64,000 nt of DNA. It comes from Streptomyces sp. PCS3-D2 (GTDB lineage Bacteria > Actinomycetota > Actinomycetes > Streptomycetales > Streptomycetaceae). Below are positions 54,017-63,513 of the stretch, piece by piece (the first letter of the stretch is position 1; the number at the start of each line of letters is the position of its first letter). The DNA lies in assembly GCF_000612545.2 (NCBI RefSeq), contig NZ_CP097800.1, positions 5,592,501 through 5,656,500 of the forward strand, given 5' to 3'. The notes beneath the pieces were generated by a model. It was not told where the DNA came from and did not search any database. It saw only the letters and a list, made by a program, of their open reading frames with translations. Made by a program: the position numbers and the translations under genes.

Positions 54017-55726
54017 GTGACAACGATCACCCCGAAACCCGGGAACCGACCGGCCGTCGGAGCAGAGCCCGGCCCCTCGCTTCGCGGCCCGGCCGCCGAG
54101 CCCGGTACGCTCACCGCCGTGCCCCACGCTGATCAGCCCAGAACCACCCAGCAAGACGCCCCGGCAGCGCCGCCGGGAGCGCCCAGGCCCGCGTCCGCCG
54201 CTCCGAGCCCGCTGGGCGAGTTGGCCGCGCTGCTGGGCATCCCGTCGCCAGGCGCTGCGCAGATCACCGGGATCACGCACGACTCCCGTGCGATCCGCCC
54301 CGGAGACCTGTACGCGGCCCTGCAGGGAGCCCGGACCCACGGTGCCGACTTCGCTGCGCAGGCCGCCGGCCTCGGTGCCGCCGCCGTGCTGACCGACCCC
54401 GCCGGCGCCGAGCGCGCCGCGGCCACCGGCCTGCCGGTGCTGGTCGTCGCCGATCCGCGCGGCCGGATGGGCGAGCTCGCCGCCGCGATCTACGGTCACC
54501 CCGGCGAGGACCTCCTCCGGATCGGCATCACCGGTACCTCCGGCAAGACCACCACGGCGTACCTCGTCGAGGGCGGCCTGCGCGCGGCGGGCCGCAGCAC
54601 CGGACTGGTCGGCACGGTCGAGATGCGCATCGGAGACGAGCGCATCAAGTCCGAGCGGACCACCCCCGAAGCCACCGACCTCCAGGCGCTCTTCGCGGTC
54701 ATGCGCGAACGCGGCGTCGAGGCAGTGGCCATGGAGGTCTCCAGCCACGCCCTGGTACTCGGCCGCGTCGACGGCTGCGTCTTCGACGTCGCCGTCTTCA
54801 ACAACCTGAGCCCCGAGCACATGGAGTTCCACACCGACATGGAGGACTACTTCCAGGCGAAGGCGGGGCTCTTCACCCCCCGCCGGTCCCGCCTGGGCGT
54901 GGTCAACCTCGACGACGAGTACGGCCGCCGCCTCGCCAAGGAGGCCACCGTCCCGGTCGTCACCTTCTCGGTCGCGGGCGACCCGGCCGCCGACTGGCGC
55001 GCCGAGGACGTCGTCACCGGCCACATGGACTCCACGCTCACGCTGGTCGGCCCCGAGGGGCAGCGCGTGCGCGCCAAGGCCCCGCTGCCGGGCCCGTTCA
55101 ACGTCGCCAACACCGTCGCCGCGATCGTCACGCTGGCCGCGGCCGGCCTCGACCCGCAGACCGCCGCCGACGGCGTCGCCGCGGTCCCCGGAGTCCCGGG
55201 CCGGCTGGAGCGGGTGGACGCGGGACAGCCGTACCTCGCCGTCGTCGACTACGCGCACAAGACGGACGCCGTGGAGTCGGTCCTGCGCGCCCTGCGCGAA
55301 GTCACCACCGGCAGGCTGCACATCGTGCTGGGCTGCGGCGGCGACCGCGACACCACCAAGCGCGCCCCGATGGGCGCCGCGGCCGCCCGGTTCGCCGACG
55401 TGGCCGTCCTGACCTCCGACAACCCGCGTTCCGAGGACCCGCTCGCGATCCTCGCCGCGATGTTCGGGGGAGCCGTGTCCGTACCGCCCGCGGAGCGCGG
55501 CACCGTCCTCGTCGACGCCGACCGTGCGGCGGCCATCGCCGCCGCCGTCGCGCGCGCCGAGCCCGGCGACACCGTGCTCGTGGCCGGCAAGGGCCACGAG
55601 CAGGGCCAGGACACCGCGGGGGTCGTCCGGCCCTTCGACGACCGCACGGTGCTCCGCGCCGCGATCGAACGCCAACGCGTGCTCGATCGAACGACCCAGG
55701 TCCGACAGGCCGAGGTGAACCAGTGA
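54017..55726 (+). CDS. murE: UDP-MurNAc-tripeptide synthetase MurE
   Basis: The 569-aa ligase has THDSRAIRPGDLYAALQG, the ATP loop GITGTSGKTTTAYLVEGG, AMEVSSHALVLGRVDG, the carbamylated Lys in DYFQAKAGLF and DNPRSEDPLAIL, which binds diaminopimelate. It adds DAP (LL-DAP in Streptomyces, by genus knowledge) to UDP-MurNAc-L-Ala-D-Glu. The first 60 residues are a disordered extension. A second in-frame GTG at 54119, with TACGCT (54106-54111) 7 nt before it, could give a shorter protein from an internal leaderless promoter. It overlaps murF by 4 nt. Confidence 0.94.
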   Translation: MTTITPKPGNRPAVGAEPGPSLRGPAAEPGTLTAVPHADQPRTTQQDAPAAPPGAPRPASAAPSPLGELAALLGIPSPGAAQITGITHDSRAIRPGDLYAALQGARTHGADFAAQAAGLGAAAVLTDPAGAERAAATGLPVLVVADPRGRMGELAAAIYGHPGEDLLRIGITGTSGKTTTAYLVEGGLRAAGRSTGLVGTVEMRIGDERIKSERTTPEATDLQALFAVMRERGVEAVAMEVSSHALVLGRVDGCVFDVAVFNNLSPEHMEFHTDMEDYFQAKAGLFTPRRSRLGVVNLDDEYGRRLAKEATVPVVTFSVAGDPAADWRAEDVVTGHMDSTLTLVGPEGQRVRAKAPLPGPFNVANTVAAIVTLAAAGLDPQTAADGVAAVPGVPGRLERVDAGQPYLAVVDYAHKTDAVESVLRALREVTTGRLHIVLGCGGDRDTTKRAPMGAAAARFADVAVLTSDNPRSEDPLAILAAMFGGAVSVPPAERGTVLVDADRAAAIAAAVARAEPGDTVLVAGKGHEQGQDTAGVVRPFDDRTVLRAAIERQRVLDRTTQVRQAEVNQ

Positions 55727-57153
55727 TCGCCCTTTCCCTCGCCGAGATCGCCGACATCACCGGCGGGCGGCCCCACGACATACCGGATCCGTCCGTCAGG
55801 GTCACCGGTCCGGTGGTCTACGACTCCCGAGAGGTCCGGCAGGGCAGCCTGTTCGCGGCCTTCGTCGGCGAGCGGGTCGACGGCCATGACTACGCCGAGG
55901 GCGCACTCGCCGCCGGCGCCGTGGGCGTCCTCGCGACCCGGCCGGTGGGTGTCCCGGCGATCGTCGTCCCCGACGTGGTGGCCGCCCTCGGGGCCCTCGC
56001 CCGGGCCGTCGTGGCCCGCCTGGGCACCGATGTCGTGGCCCTCACCGGGTCCGCGGGAAAGACCTCCACCAAGGACCTCATCGCGCAGGTGCTCCAGCAG
56101 CACGCGCCCACCGTGTGGACCCCCGGGAACCTCAACAACGAGATCGGCCTGCCGATCACGACGCTGCGCGTCACCGAGGACACCCAGCACCTCGTCCTGG
56201 AGATGGGCGCCCGCGGCATCGGCCACATCCGGTACCTCACCGGACTGACGCCTCCTCGGATCGGCCTGGTGCTCAACGTCGGCACGGCGCACATCGGCGA
56301 GTTCGGCGGCCGGGAGCAGATCGCTCAGGCCAAGGGCGAGCTCGTCGAGGCCCTGCCGGCCGAGGCGGAGGGCGGCGTCGCCGTCCTCAACGCCGATGAC
56401 CTGCTCGTTCGTGCCATGGCCGCGCGCACGAAGGCGCGCACCGTGCTGTTCGGAGAGGCCGACGACGCCGAAATCCGGGCCACCGACGTCCGGATGACGG
56501 ACACCGGACAGCCTTCCTTCACACTGCACACACCGACCGGGTGCAGCGACGTGACCTTGCGGCTGTACGGTGAGCACCACGTGTCGAACGCGCTCGCCGC
56601 GGCCGCCGTCGCCCATGTACTGGGCATGTCCGTCAAGGAGATCGCCACCGCGCTCTCCGGGGCGGGCACGCTGTCCCGGTGGCGGATGGAGGTCACCGAG
56701 CGGGCGGACGGTGTGACGATCGTCAACGACGCCTACAACGCGAACCCGGAGTCCATGCGGGCCGCACTGCGCGCGCTCGCCGCGATGGGCGGTGCCGGCA
56801 GGGCGAAGGGGGGGCGCACGTGGGCGGTGCTCGGCCCGATGGCCGAGCTCGGAGACGACGCTCTCGCCGAGCACGACGCGGTTGGACGACTTGTCGTCCG
56901 GCTCAACGTGAGCAAGCTCGTCGCGGTCGGGGGCAGGGAAGCCTCCTGGCTGCAACTGGGCGCATATAACGAGGGTTCGTGGGGTGAGGAGTCGGTGCTC
57001 GTGTCCGACGCGCAGGCGGCGGTCGACCTGTTGCGCAGTGAACTGCGCCCGGGTGACGTCGTGCTGGTGAAGGCTTCCAGGTCGGCCGGTCTGGAGCGGG
57101 TGGCGCAGGCCCTGCTTGAGGGCACTGTCGAGGGCGAGGTCGCCGGCCGATGA
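55723..57153 (+). CDS. murF: UDP-MurNAc-pentapeptide synthetase MurF
   Basis: The 476-aa ligase starts SLAEIADITGGRPHD. It has the ATP motif ALTGSAGKTSTKDLIAQVL, NLNNEIGLPITTLR, LVLEMGARGIGHI, the Lys region and NDAYNANPESMRAALRAL near the C-terminal domain. It adds D-Ala-D-Ala to the tripeptide precursor. Both ends overlap neighbours by 4 nt (GTGA with murE, ATGA with mraY), so the block is probably translated in a coupled way. The length is typical. Confidence 0.95.
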   Translation: MIALSLAEIADITGGRPHDIPDPSVRVTGPVVYDSREVRQGSLFAAFVGERVDGHDYAEGALAAGAVGVLATRPVGVPAIVVPDVVAALGALARAVVARLGTDVVALTGSAGKTSTKDLIAQVLQQHAPTVWTPGNLNNEIGLPITTLRVTEDTQHLVLEMGARGIGHIRYLTGLTPPRIGLVLNVGTAHIGEFGGREQIAQAKGELVEALPAEAEGGVAVLNADDLLVRAMAARTKARTVLFGEADDAEIRATDVRMTDTGQPSFTLHTPTGCSDVTLRLYGEHHVSNALAAAAVAHVLGMSVKEIATALSGAGTLSRWRMEVTERADGVTIVNDAYNANPESMRAALRALAAMGGAGRAKGGRTWAVLGPMAELGDDALAEHDAVGRLVVRLNVSKLVAVGGREASWLQLGAYNEGSWGEESVLVSDAQAAVDLLRSELRPGDVVLVKASRSAGLERVAQALLEGTVEGEVAGR

Positions 57154-58220
57154 GGCAGATCCTGTTCGCCGGTGTCATCGGCATGTTCCTGACCGTCATC
57201 GGCACGCCGCTGCTGATCAAGCTGCTGGCCCGCAAGGGTTACGGCCAGTTCATCCGCGACGACGGTCCGCGCGGCCACGCCGGGAAGAAGGGAACGCCCA
57301 CCATGGGCGGCATCTCCTTCATCCTGGCCACGCTCGTCGCGTACGCGCTGACGAAGGTCATCACCGGTGAGGAGCCGAGCTTCTCGGGCCTGCTCGTCCT
57401 GTTCCTGATGGCCGGCATGGGCCTCGTCGGGTACCTCGACGACTACATCAAGATCGTCAAGCGGCGTTCGCTGGGTCTGCGGGCCAAAGCCAAGATGGCC
57501 GGCCAACTCATCGTCGGCATCGCCTTCGCCGTGCTCGCACTCCAGTTCAAGGACTCGCGCGGACTCACCCCGGCCTCCACCAAGCTGTCGTTCGTCACGG
57601 ACTTCGGCTGGTCGATCGGCCCGGTGCTCTTCGTGGTCTGGGCGCTGTTCATGATCCTGGCCATGTCCAACGGCGTGAACCTCACCGACGGCCTGGACGG
57701 TCTGGCCACCGGCGCCGCAGTGATGGTCTTCGGCGCCTACACCTTCATCGGCGTATGGCAGTTCCAGGAGTCGTGCGCGATGGCGGCCGACCTCACGAAC
57801 CCGAACGCCTGCTTCGAGGTGCGCGACCCGCTCGACCTCGCGGTGGTCGCCTCCGCGCTGATGGGCGCCTGCTTCGGCTTCCTGTGGTGGAACACCTCGC
57901 CCGCGAAGATCTTCATGGGTGACACCGGTTCTCTGGCCCTCGGCGGCGCGCTCGCGGGTCTGGCCATCTGCTCCCGCACGGAGTTCCTGATGGCGCTCCT
58001 CGGCGGCCTCTTCGTGCTCATCACGATGTCGGTCGTCATCCAGGTCGGCTCCTTCAAGCTGACCGGCAAGCGCGTCTTCCGGATGGCTCCGCTGCAGCAC
58101 CACTTCGAACTCAAGGGCTGGTCCGAGGTCCTCGTCGTGGTCCGTTTCTGGATCATCCAGGGCATGTGCGTGATCGTGGGTCTCGGTCTCTTCTACGCGG
58201 GATGGGCAGCCGACAAGTGA
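57150..58220 (+). CDS. mraY: Phospho-MurNAc-pentapeptide translocase MraY
   Basis: The 356-aa membrane protein has ten helices. It carries GPRGHAGKKGTPTMGGISF, the acidic pair in GLVGYLDDYIKIVKRRSLGL, NGVNLTDGLDGLATG and FMGDTGSLALGG, all diagnostic for MraY. It moves phospho-MurNAc-pentapeptide to undecaprenyl phosphate to make lipid I. The last part QVGSFKLTGKRVFRMAPLQHHFEL is the cytosolic loop with conserved His residues. The ATG overlaps the murF stop by 4 nt. Confidence 0.96.
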   Translation: MRQILFAGVIGMFLTVIGTPLLIKLLARKGYGQFIRDDGPRGHAGKKGTPTMGGISFILATLVAYALTKVITGEEPSFSGLLVLFLMAGMGLVGYLDDYIKIVKRRSLGLRAKAKMAGQLIVGIAFAVLALQFKDSRGLTPASTKLSFVTDFGWSIGPVLFVVWALFMILAMSNGVNLTDGLDGLATGAAVMVFGAYTFIGVWQFQESCAMAADLTNPNACFEVRDPLDLAVVASALMGACFGFLWWNTSPAKIFMGDTGSLALGGALAGLAICSRTEFLMALLGGLFVLITMSVVIQVGSFKLTGKRVFRMAPLQHHFELKGWSEVLVVVRFWIIQGMCVIVGLGLFYAGWAADK

Positions 58221-59779
58221 GCGCCTCCGACCTGGCCGGCCTGCTCGGCCCCGACGCCCTGGGCCGGTTCGGCCTGCCGGGCCGGATCACCGTGGCCGGC
58301 CTCGGTGTCAGCGGCATCAGCGCCGCCCGGGCACTGGCCGGGCTGGGTGCCCGCGTCACCGTCGTCGACAACGGCGACGGCGACGCACACCGGGCCAGGG
58401 CGGCCGAGCTCGCGGAGCTCGGCATCGAGGTCCGCCTCGGTCACCTGCCCGACGGCGCGCGCGCCGGCGAGACCCTGCCCGAGGACACCGAACTGGTCGT
58501 CACCTCGCCCGGTTGGCCGCCGCACAGCCCGCTCTTCCTGGCCGCCGCCGAGGCGGGCGTCGACGTCGTCGGCGACGTCGAGGTCGCCTGGCGACTGCGC
58601 GAGGCCGGCGCGGAACTCCGCGCCGCCCGCGGGGCCGCCGACGAGGGTGCCGGCGATGGGGTCGGCGCCGGCCCGGGCGAGCCCGCCGCATGGCTCGCCG
58701 TCACCGGGACCAACGGCAAGACGACCACCACGCAGATGCTGGCGTCCATCCTGAAGGCCGCCGGACTGCGCACCGCCGCCGTCGGCAACATCGGTACCCC
58801 GATCATCGACGTGGTGCTCGGCGAGCAGCGCTACGACGTCCTCGCCGTCGAACTCTCCAGCTACCAGCTGCACTGGGCGCCCTCGCTGCGCGTCCACTCG
58901 GCGGCCGTCCTCAACCTGGCCCCCGACCACCTCGACTGGCACGGCTCGATGCAGGCGTACGCCGCCGACAAGGGCCGCATCTACGAGGGCAACACGGTCG
59001 CTTGCGTCTACAACGTGGCCGACAAGGCCACCGAGGACCTGGTCGTCGAGGCCGACGTCGAGGAGGGATGCCGGGCGATCGGCTTCACCCTCGGCGCCCC
59101 AGGCCCCTCCATGCTCGGCGTCGTCGACGGCATCCTCGTCGACCGGGCCTTCGTGGAGAACCGCCAGAAGAACGCCCAGGAGCTCGCCGAGGTCAAGGAC
59201 GTCAACCCGCCGGCCCCGCACAACATCGCCAACGCGCTCGCGGCGGCGGCCCTGGCCCGGGCCTTCGGAGTGGAGCCGCGCGCGGTCCGCGACGGGCTGC
59301 GCGACTTCCGTCCGGACGCCCACCGGGTCGCCCGGGTGGACGAGGTCGCCTCGGTCGTCTACGTCGACGACTCCAAGGCCACCAACACCCACGCGGCGGA
59401 GGCCTCCCTGGCCTCCTTCGACAAGGTCGTCTGGATCGCCGGCGGCCTCGCCAAGGGGGCGACCTTCGACGAGCTCGTGCAGAAGTCGGCCGAGCGGATG
59501 CGCGGTGCCGTCCTGATCGGCGCCGACCGGGCGTTGATCGCCGAGGCACTGGCGCGACACGCCCCCGAGGTCCCGGTCGTCGACCTCGACCGGACCGACA
59601 CTGGGGCGATGCTCGCAGCGGTCCGGGAGGCGGCCGCGCTCGCCGAGCCGGGTGACACGGTCCTGCTGGCACCGGCCTGCGCCTCGATGGACATGTTCGC
59701 GAACTACAACAAGCGCGGTGAAGCATTCGCCGACGCGGTGCGCGAACTGGCCGCCGAGAACGCCGCGGACACGGCCTAG
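58217..59779 (+). CDS. murD: UDP-MurNAc-L-alanine--D-glutamate ligase MurD
   Basis: The 520-aa protein starts with TVAGLGVSGISAARALAGLGARVTVVD, then has SPGWPP, the ATP motif VTGTNGKTTTTQMLASILKAAG, ELSSYQLHW, NLAPDHLDWHGS and DDSKATNTHAAEASLAS. It adds D-glutamate to UDP-MurNAc-L-Ala. An inserted segment rich in Ala/Gly (AARGAADEGAGDGVGAGPGEPAAW) before the ATP loop is longer than in E. coli. The GTG at 58217 overlaps the mraY stop by 4 nt and is preferred to the in-frame ATG at 58202. Confidence 0.94.
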   Translation: MSASDLAGLLGPDALGRFGLPGRITVAGLGVSGISAARALAGLGARVTVVDNGDGDAHRARAAELAELGIEVRLGHLPDGARAGETLPEDTELVVTSPGWPPHSPLFLAAAEAGVDVVGDVEVAWRLREAGAELRAARGAADEGAGDGVGAGPGEPAAWLAVTGTNGKTTTTQMLASILKAAGLRTAAVGNIGTPIIDVVLGEQRYDVLAVELSSYQLHWAPSLRVHSAAVLNLAPDHLDWHGSMQAYAADKGRIYEGNTVACVYNVADKATEDLVVEADVEEGCRAIGFTLGAPGPSMLGVVDGILVDRAFVENRQKNAQELAEVKDVNPPAPHNIANALAAAALARAFGVEPRAVRDGLRDFRPDAHRVARVDEVASVVYVDDSKATNTHAAEASLASFDKVVWIAGGLAKGATFDELVQKSAERMRGAVLIGADRALIAEALARHAPEVPVVDLDRTDTGAMLAAVREAAALAEPGDTVLLAPACASMDMFANYNKRGEAFADAVRELAAENAADTA

Positions 59780-59848
59780 GCCGGGGCGCCGGGACTGGTT
59801 CCCTCCGGCCGGATGCTCGCCTCGTACGAGTGGAGGGGAAGATCACAG

Positions 59849-61228
59849 ATGCCGGCCAAGCAGATGCTGCCGGGGCGGCGGCCGTCCGCCGTGAAGGCGC
59901 AGGGCCGCAAGCGCCCCGGCATGAGCGTGAAGCGCCCGGGGCGCCCCGGGCGGCCCGCCGGGCGCGGGCCGCTGGCCGGTCTCCGGCACACGCAGCAGCA
60001 GTTGCGCAAGGCGTGGGACCGCCCCCTCACGGCCTATTACCTGATTTTCGGCAGCTCCCTGCTCATCACCGTGCTCGGTCTGGTGATGGTGTACTCCGCT
60101 TCCATGATCAAGGCCCTCCAGCTGGGCCTGGGCGACGCGTACTTCTTCAAGAAGCAGTTCCTGGCCGCCCTCATCGGCGCGGTGCTGCTGCTGGTCGCCA
60201 CCAGGATGCCGGTGAAGCTGCACCGGGCGCTGTCGTATCCGGTGCTCGCCGGGACGCTCTTCCTGATGGTCCTGGTCCAGGTGCCCGGGATAGGGGTGTC
60301 GATCAACGGCAACCAGAACTGGATCTCCCTCGGCGGCCCGTTCATGCTGCAGCCCAGTGAGTTCGGCAAGCTGGCGCTGATCCTGTGGGGTGCCGACCTG
60401 CTGGCCCGCAAGGGCGACCGGGGCCTGTTGAGCCAGTGGAAGCACCTGCTGGTGCCGCTGGTCCCGGTGGCCTTCCTGCTGCTCGGGCTCATCATGCTGG
60501 GCGGGGACATGGGCACCGCGATGATCCTCGGCGCCATCCTGTTCGGTCTGCTCTGGCTCGCGGGCGCCCCGACGCGGATGTTCGTCGGAGTGCTGGCCTT
60601 CGCGGGTGCGATCGTCGCACTGCTCATCAAGACCAGCCCGCACCGGATGGACCGGCTGGAGTGCCTCGGCGCGACAGAACCGGGCAAGAACGACCTTTGC
60701 TGGCAGGCCGTACACGGCATCTACGCCCTCGCGTCGGGCGGCTGGTTCGGTTCCGGCTTGGGTGCAAGCGTGGAAAAATGGGGTCAACTACCCGAAGCCC
60801 ACACCGACTTCATCTTCGCCATCACGGGGGAGGAACTGGGACTGGCGGGGACGCTGTCGGTGCTGGCCCTGTTCGCGGCTCTAGGCTATGCGGGTATCCG
60901 CGTGGCCGGACGCACGGAGGACTCCTTCGTACGGTTTGCCGCGGGAGGCGTGACCACCTGGATCACGGCCCAGGCCGTGATCAACATCGGTGCGGTGCTC
61001 GGCCTGCTGCCGATCGCCGGAGTCCCCCTCCCGTTGTTCTCCTACGGAGGGTCCGCCCTGCTGCCGACCATGTTCGCGGTCGGACTGCTCATCGCCTTCG
61101 CGCGGGAGGAGCCGGCCGCGCGCGCGGCCCTCGCGATGCGCCAGCCGAAGAACGGCTGGAGGCGGACCGGGGTGAGATGGAAGTCGATGAGACGGCGCGT
61201 CAAGAAGCGGCCGTCCGGAGAGCGGTGA
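59849..61228 (+). CDS. ftsW: Septal peptidoglycan glycosyltransferase FtsW
   Basis: The 459-aa protein has a basic cytosolic head of about 60 residues and ten membrane helices of the SEDS family. Signatures are LVMVYSAS, NGNQNWISLGGPFMLQPSEFGKLALILW, the catalytic-loop Asp in PEAHTDFIFAITGEELGLAGT and GLLPIAGVPLPLFSYGGSALLPTMFAVGLLI. It polymerises lipid II at the septum with FtsI. The ATG at 59849 has GAGGGGAAG upstream. The murG GTG follows 6 bp after its stop. Confidence 0.95.
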   Translation: MPAKQMLPGRRPSAVKAQGRKRPGMSVKRPGRPGRPAGRGPLAGLRHTQQQLRKAWDRPLTAYYLIFGSSLLITVLGLVMVYSASMIKALQLGLGDAYFFKKQFLAALIGAVLLLVATRMPVKLHRALSYPVLAGTLFLMVLVQVPGIGVSINGNQNWISLGGPFMLQPSEFGKLALILWGADLLARKGDRGLLSQWKHLLVPLVPVAFLLLGLIMLGGDMGTAMILGAILFGLLWLAGAPTRMFVGVLAFAGAIVALLIKTSPHRMDRLECLGATEPGKNDLCWQAVHGIYALASGGWFGSGLGASVEKWGQLPEAHTDFIFAITGEELGLAGTLSVLALFAALGYAGIRVAGRTEDSFVRFAAGGVTTWITAQAVINIGAVLGLLPIAGVPLPLFSYGGSALLPTMFAVGLLIAFAREEPAARAALAMRQPKNGWRRTGVRWKSMRRRVKKRPSGER

Positions 61229-61234
61229 AATTCG

Positions 61235-62329
61235 GTGCATGTCGTACTCGCCGGTGGGGGGACCGCCGGCCACATCGAGCCGGCGCTCGCCCTCGCGGAC
61301 GCCCTGCGCAGGCAGGACCCTTCAGTGGGCATCACCGCCCTGGGGACCGAGCGCGGACTGGAGACCCGCCTGGTGCCGGAGCGCGGCTACGAACTCGGGC
61401 TGATCCCCGCCGTGCCGCTGCCCCGCAAGCCCACGCCCGAGCTGATCACCGTCCCCGGACGGCTGCGCGGCACCATCAAGGCCGCGGAGGAGATCCTCCT
61501 GCGCACCAAGGCCGACTGCGTCGTCGGCTTCGGCGGCTACGTGGCTCTGCCCGGCTACCTCGCGGCCAAGCGGCTCGGCGTGCCGATCATCGTCCACGAG
61601 GCCAACGCCCGGCCCGGGCTGGCCAACAAGATCGGCTCCCGCTACGCGCACGCCGTCGCCGTCTCCACGCCCGACAGCAAGCTGCGCGGCGCCCGCTACG
61701 TGGGCATCCCGCTCCGCCGCTCCATCTCCACCCTCGACCGGGCTGCCGTACGACCCGAGGCGCGCGCCGCCTTCGGCCTGGACCCCAACCTGCCCACCCT
61801 GCTGGTTTCCGGCGGCTCGCAGGGCGCCCGGCGCCTCAACGAGGCGATCCAGCAGGTCGCTCCGACCCTCCAGCGCTCCGGCGTGCAGATCCTGCACGCC
61901 GTCGGGCCGAAGAACGAACTGCCGCGTGTCGACAACATGCCCGGGATGCCGCCCTATGTGCCGGTACCGTACCTGGACCGGATGGATCTCGCGTACGCCG
62001 CAGCCGACATGATGCTGTGTCGTGCGGGAGCGATGACCGTCGCCGAGCTGTCCGCCGTCGGGCTGCCCGCCGCCTACGTCCCGCTGCCGATCGGCAACGG
62101 CGAACAGCGGCTCAACGCCCAGCCGGTGGTCAAGGCCGGCGGCGGCCTGCTCGTGGACGACGCGGAGCTGACGCCCGACTGGGTGCTCGGCGAGGTCCTC
62201 CCGGTGCTGTCCGATCCGCACCGCCTGTACGAGATGTCCCGCGCGGCCGGTGAGTTCGGCCGCAGGGATGCCGACGAGCTGCTGGTCGGCATGGTGTACG
62301 AGGCGATCGCAGCCCACCGAGCCCGCTGA
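61235..62329 (+). CDS. murG: Lipid II synthase MurG (GT28)
   Basis: The 364-aa enzyme starts [25 protein letters not shown]. It has [49 protein letters not shown], and the UDP-GlcNAc-binding [34 protein letters not shown]. It transfers GlcNAc from UDP-GlcNAc to lipid I on the cytosolic membrane face. The start is GTG 61235, 6 bp after ftsW. ftsQ follows after 32 bp; murC and ddlB, which often lie here in other phyla, are absent. Confidence 0.95.
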   Translation: MHVVLAGGGTAGHIEPALALADALRRQDPSVGITALGTERGLETRLVPERGYELGLIPAVPLPRKPTPELITVPGRLRGTIKAAEEILLRTKADCVVGFGGYVALPGYLAAKRLGVPIIVHEANARPGLANKIGSRYAHAVAVSTPDSKLRGARYVGIPLRRSISTLDRAAVRPEARAAFGLDPNLPTLLVSGGSQGARRLNEAIQQVAPTLQRSGVQILHAVGPKNELPRVDNMPGMPPYVPVPYLDRMDLAYAAADMMLCRAGAMTVAELSAVGLPAAYVPLPIGNGEQRLNAQPVVKAGGGLLVDDAELTPDWVLGEVLPVLSDPHRLYEMSRAAGEFGRRDADELLVGMVYEAIAAHRAR

Positions 62330-62361
62330 CGCGGGAGCACACGGACGCAGGAGGCACAGGA

Positions 62362-63234
62362 GTGGCCGGAGCGACGACCGCACAGCGCGGAACACCGTCT
62401 TCCGACGGGCCCGGCCGGTCGCCCCGCAAGGGCGCCGGCTCTCCCAGGTCCCCGAAGCCTCCGAAGCCCCCCAAGCCCCCGAAGTTCGCGAAGGCCGCGA
62501 AGAAGGCCGCCCCACGGGGCCCCGGCAGACACCTGCGCCGGGGTCCTGTGCTGGCGTCCCTGGCCGCCGCGGTCCTCCTCGTCTCCGGTGGCACCTGGGT
62601 CCTCTACGGGTCCTCCTGGCTCCGTGTCGAGAGGGTCACCGCCACCGGCACGGAGGTCCTCACCTCCGAGCAGGTGCTCGCCGCCGCGGCCGTCCCGGTC
62701 GGCGCCCCCCTCGTGAGCGTCGACACGGACGAGATCGAGAGCCGTGTCCGGGGGCGTCTGCCCCGCATCGAATCGGTCGATGCGGTGCGGGCCTGGCCGC
62801 ACGGAATCGGACTGAAGGTGACCGAACGCAAACCGGTCCTGCTCATCAAAAAGGACGTCAACTTCGTGGAAGTGGACGCATCGGGTGTGCGCTTCGACAC
62901 GGTTCCGAAAGCACCCGGGGGTGTTCCGGTCCTCGAATTGAACGCGGCGGGCTCCCCGAGCGCCCGCCGCTTCGACGAAGAGCGGCTGCTGCACGAGGCC
63001 GTGCTGGTCGCCGGATCCCTCCCGGCGCCGATCGCCAGGGAAACCGTGCAGGTCACGGTGGGTTCCTACGATTCGATCGTGCTGGAGCTGGCCGGGGGCC
63101 GGTCCGTGCGGTGGGGCAGCGGCGAACAGAGCGACGCGAAGGGGCGCGCACTGACCGCTTTGCTGAAAGCCGCTCCGAAGGCCGTCCACTTCGACGTGAG
63201 CGTCCCCACCGCCCCTGCGGCGGCCGGGAGTTGA
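62362..63234 (+). CDS. ftsQ: Cell division protein FtsQ
   Basis: The 290-aa protein has a Lys/Pro-rich cytosolic head of about 60 residues (PKPPKPPKPPKFAKAAKKAAP), one membrane helix (GPVLASLAAAVLLVSGGTWVLYG) and a POTRA domain (LRVERVTATGTEVLTSEQVLAAAAVPVGAPLVSVDTDEIESRVRGRLPRI). The FtsQ beta domain follows, ending in LLKAAPKAVHFDVSVP. FtsQ ties FtsL and its partner to the divisome. The GTG at 62362 has AGGAGG upstream. ftsZ begins 279 bp later with its own promoter region. Confidence 0.93.
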   Translation: MAGATTAQRGTPSSDGPGRSPRKGAGSPRSPKPPKPPKPPKFAKAAKKAAPRGPGRHLRRGPVLASLAAAVLLVSGGTWVLYGSSWLRVERVTATGTEVLTSEQVLAAAAVPVGAPLVSVDTDEIESRVRGRLPRIESVDAVRAWPHGIGLKVTERKPVLLIKKDVNFVEVDASGVRFDTVPKAPGGVPVLELNAAGSPSARRFDEERLLHEAVLVAGSLPAPIARETVQVTVGSYDSIVLELAGGRSVRWGSGEQSDAKGRALTALLKAAPKAVHFDVSVPTAPAAAGS

Positions 63235-63513
63235 CGTCAGGTCGAACAGCGGCGCACCCTGGTTGGCCAGCGATACGGGTGATCACATAGGGTGAAAAGA
63301 AAAACGGGAGGTTCGGCGTGTTCGTTGAACACGCGCTACTTGTCGACTTAGTGTCCTGTTCGGAAGAGTCCAAGGAACAGACACACCCCTAACCCTAAAC
63401 TTCAGGGTGAGGGTTCGGGTCGGCGCGTTCGGACCGTCCCTATTTCGGCATCAGTCGTCGCAACGCAGGCCCGCGAGGCGGCGACACGTAACTCGAGGCG
63501 AGAGGCCTTCGAC
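63235..63513 (+). promoter_or_regulatory. ftsZ promoter region with inverted repeats
   Basis: This 279-bp gap lacks a gene. It has a perfect 8-3-8 inverted repeat gcgtgttc-gtt-gaacacgc (63316-63334), a ctgttc/gaacag pair (63356-63361, 63375-63380), and a hairpin-forming stretch with aaccct (63391-63396), agggt (63404-63408) and agggtt (63410-63415). In S. coelicolor this gap carries several ftsZ promoters, including a sporulation-induced one. I could not assign the individual -10 and -35 boxes with confidence. Confidence 0.65.

Noticed and set aside
63385-63400. Telomere-like ccctaaccctaaa string
   Set aside because: Streptomyces ends are not built from this repeat. The string is one half of a local inverted repeat in the ftsZ leader.
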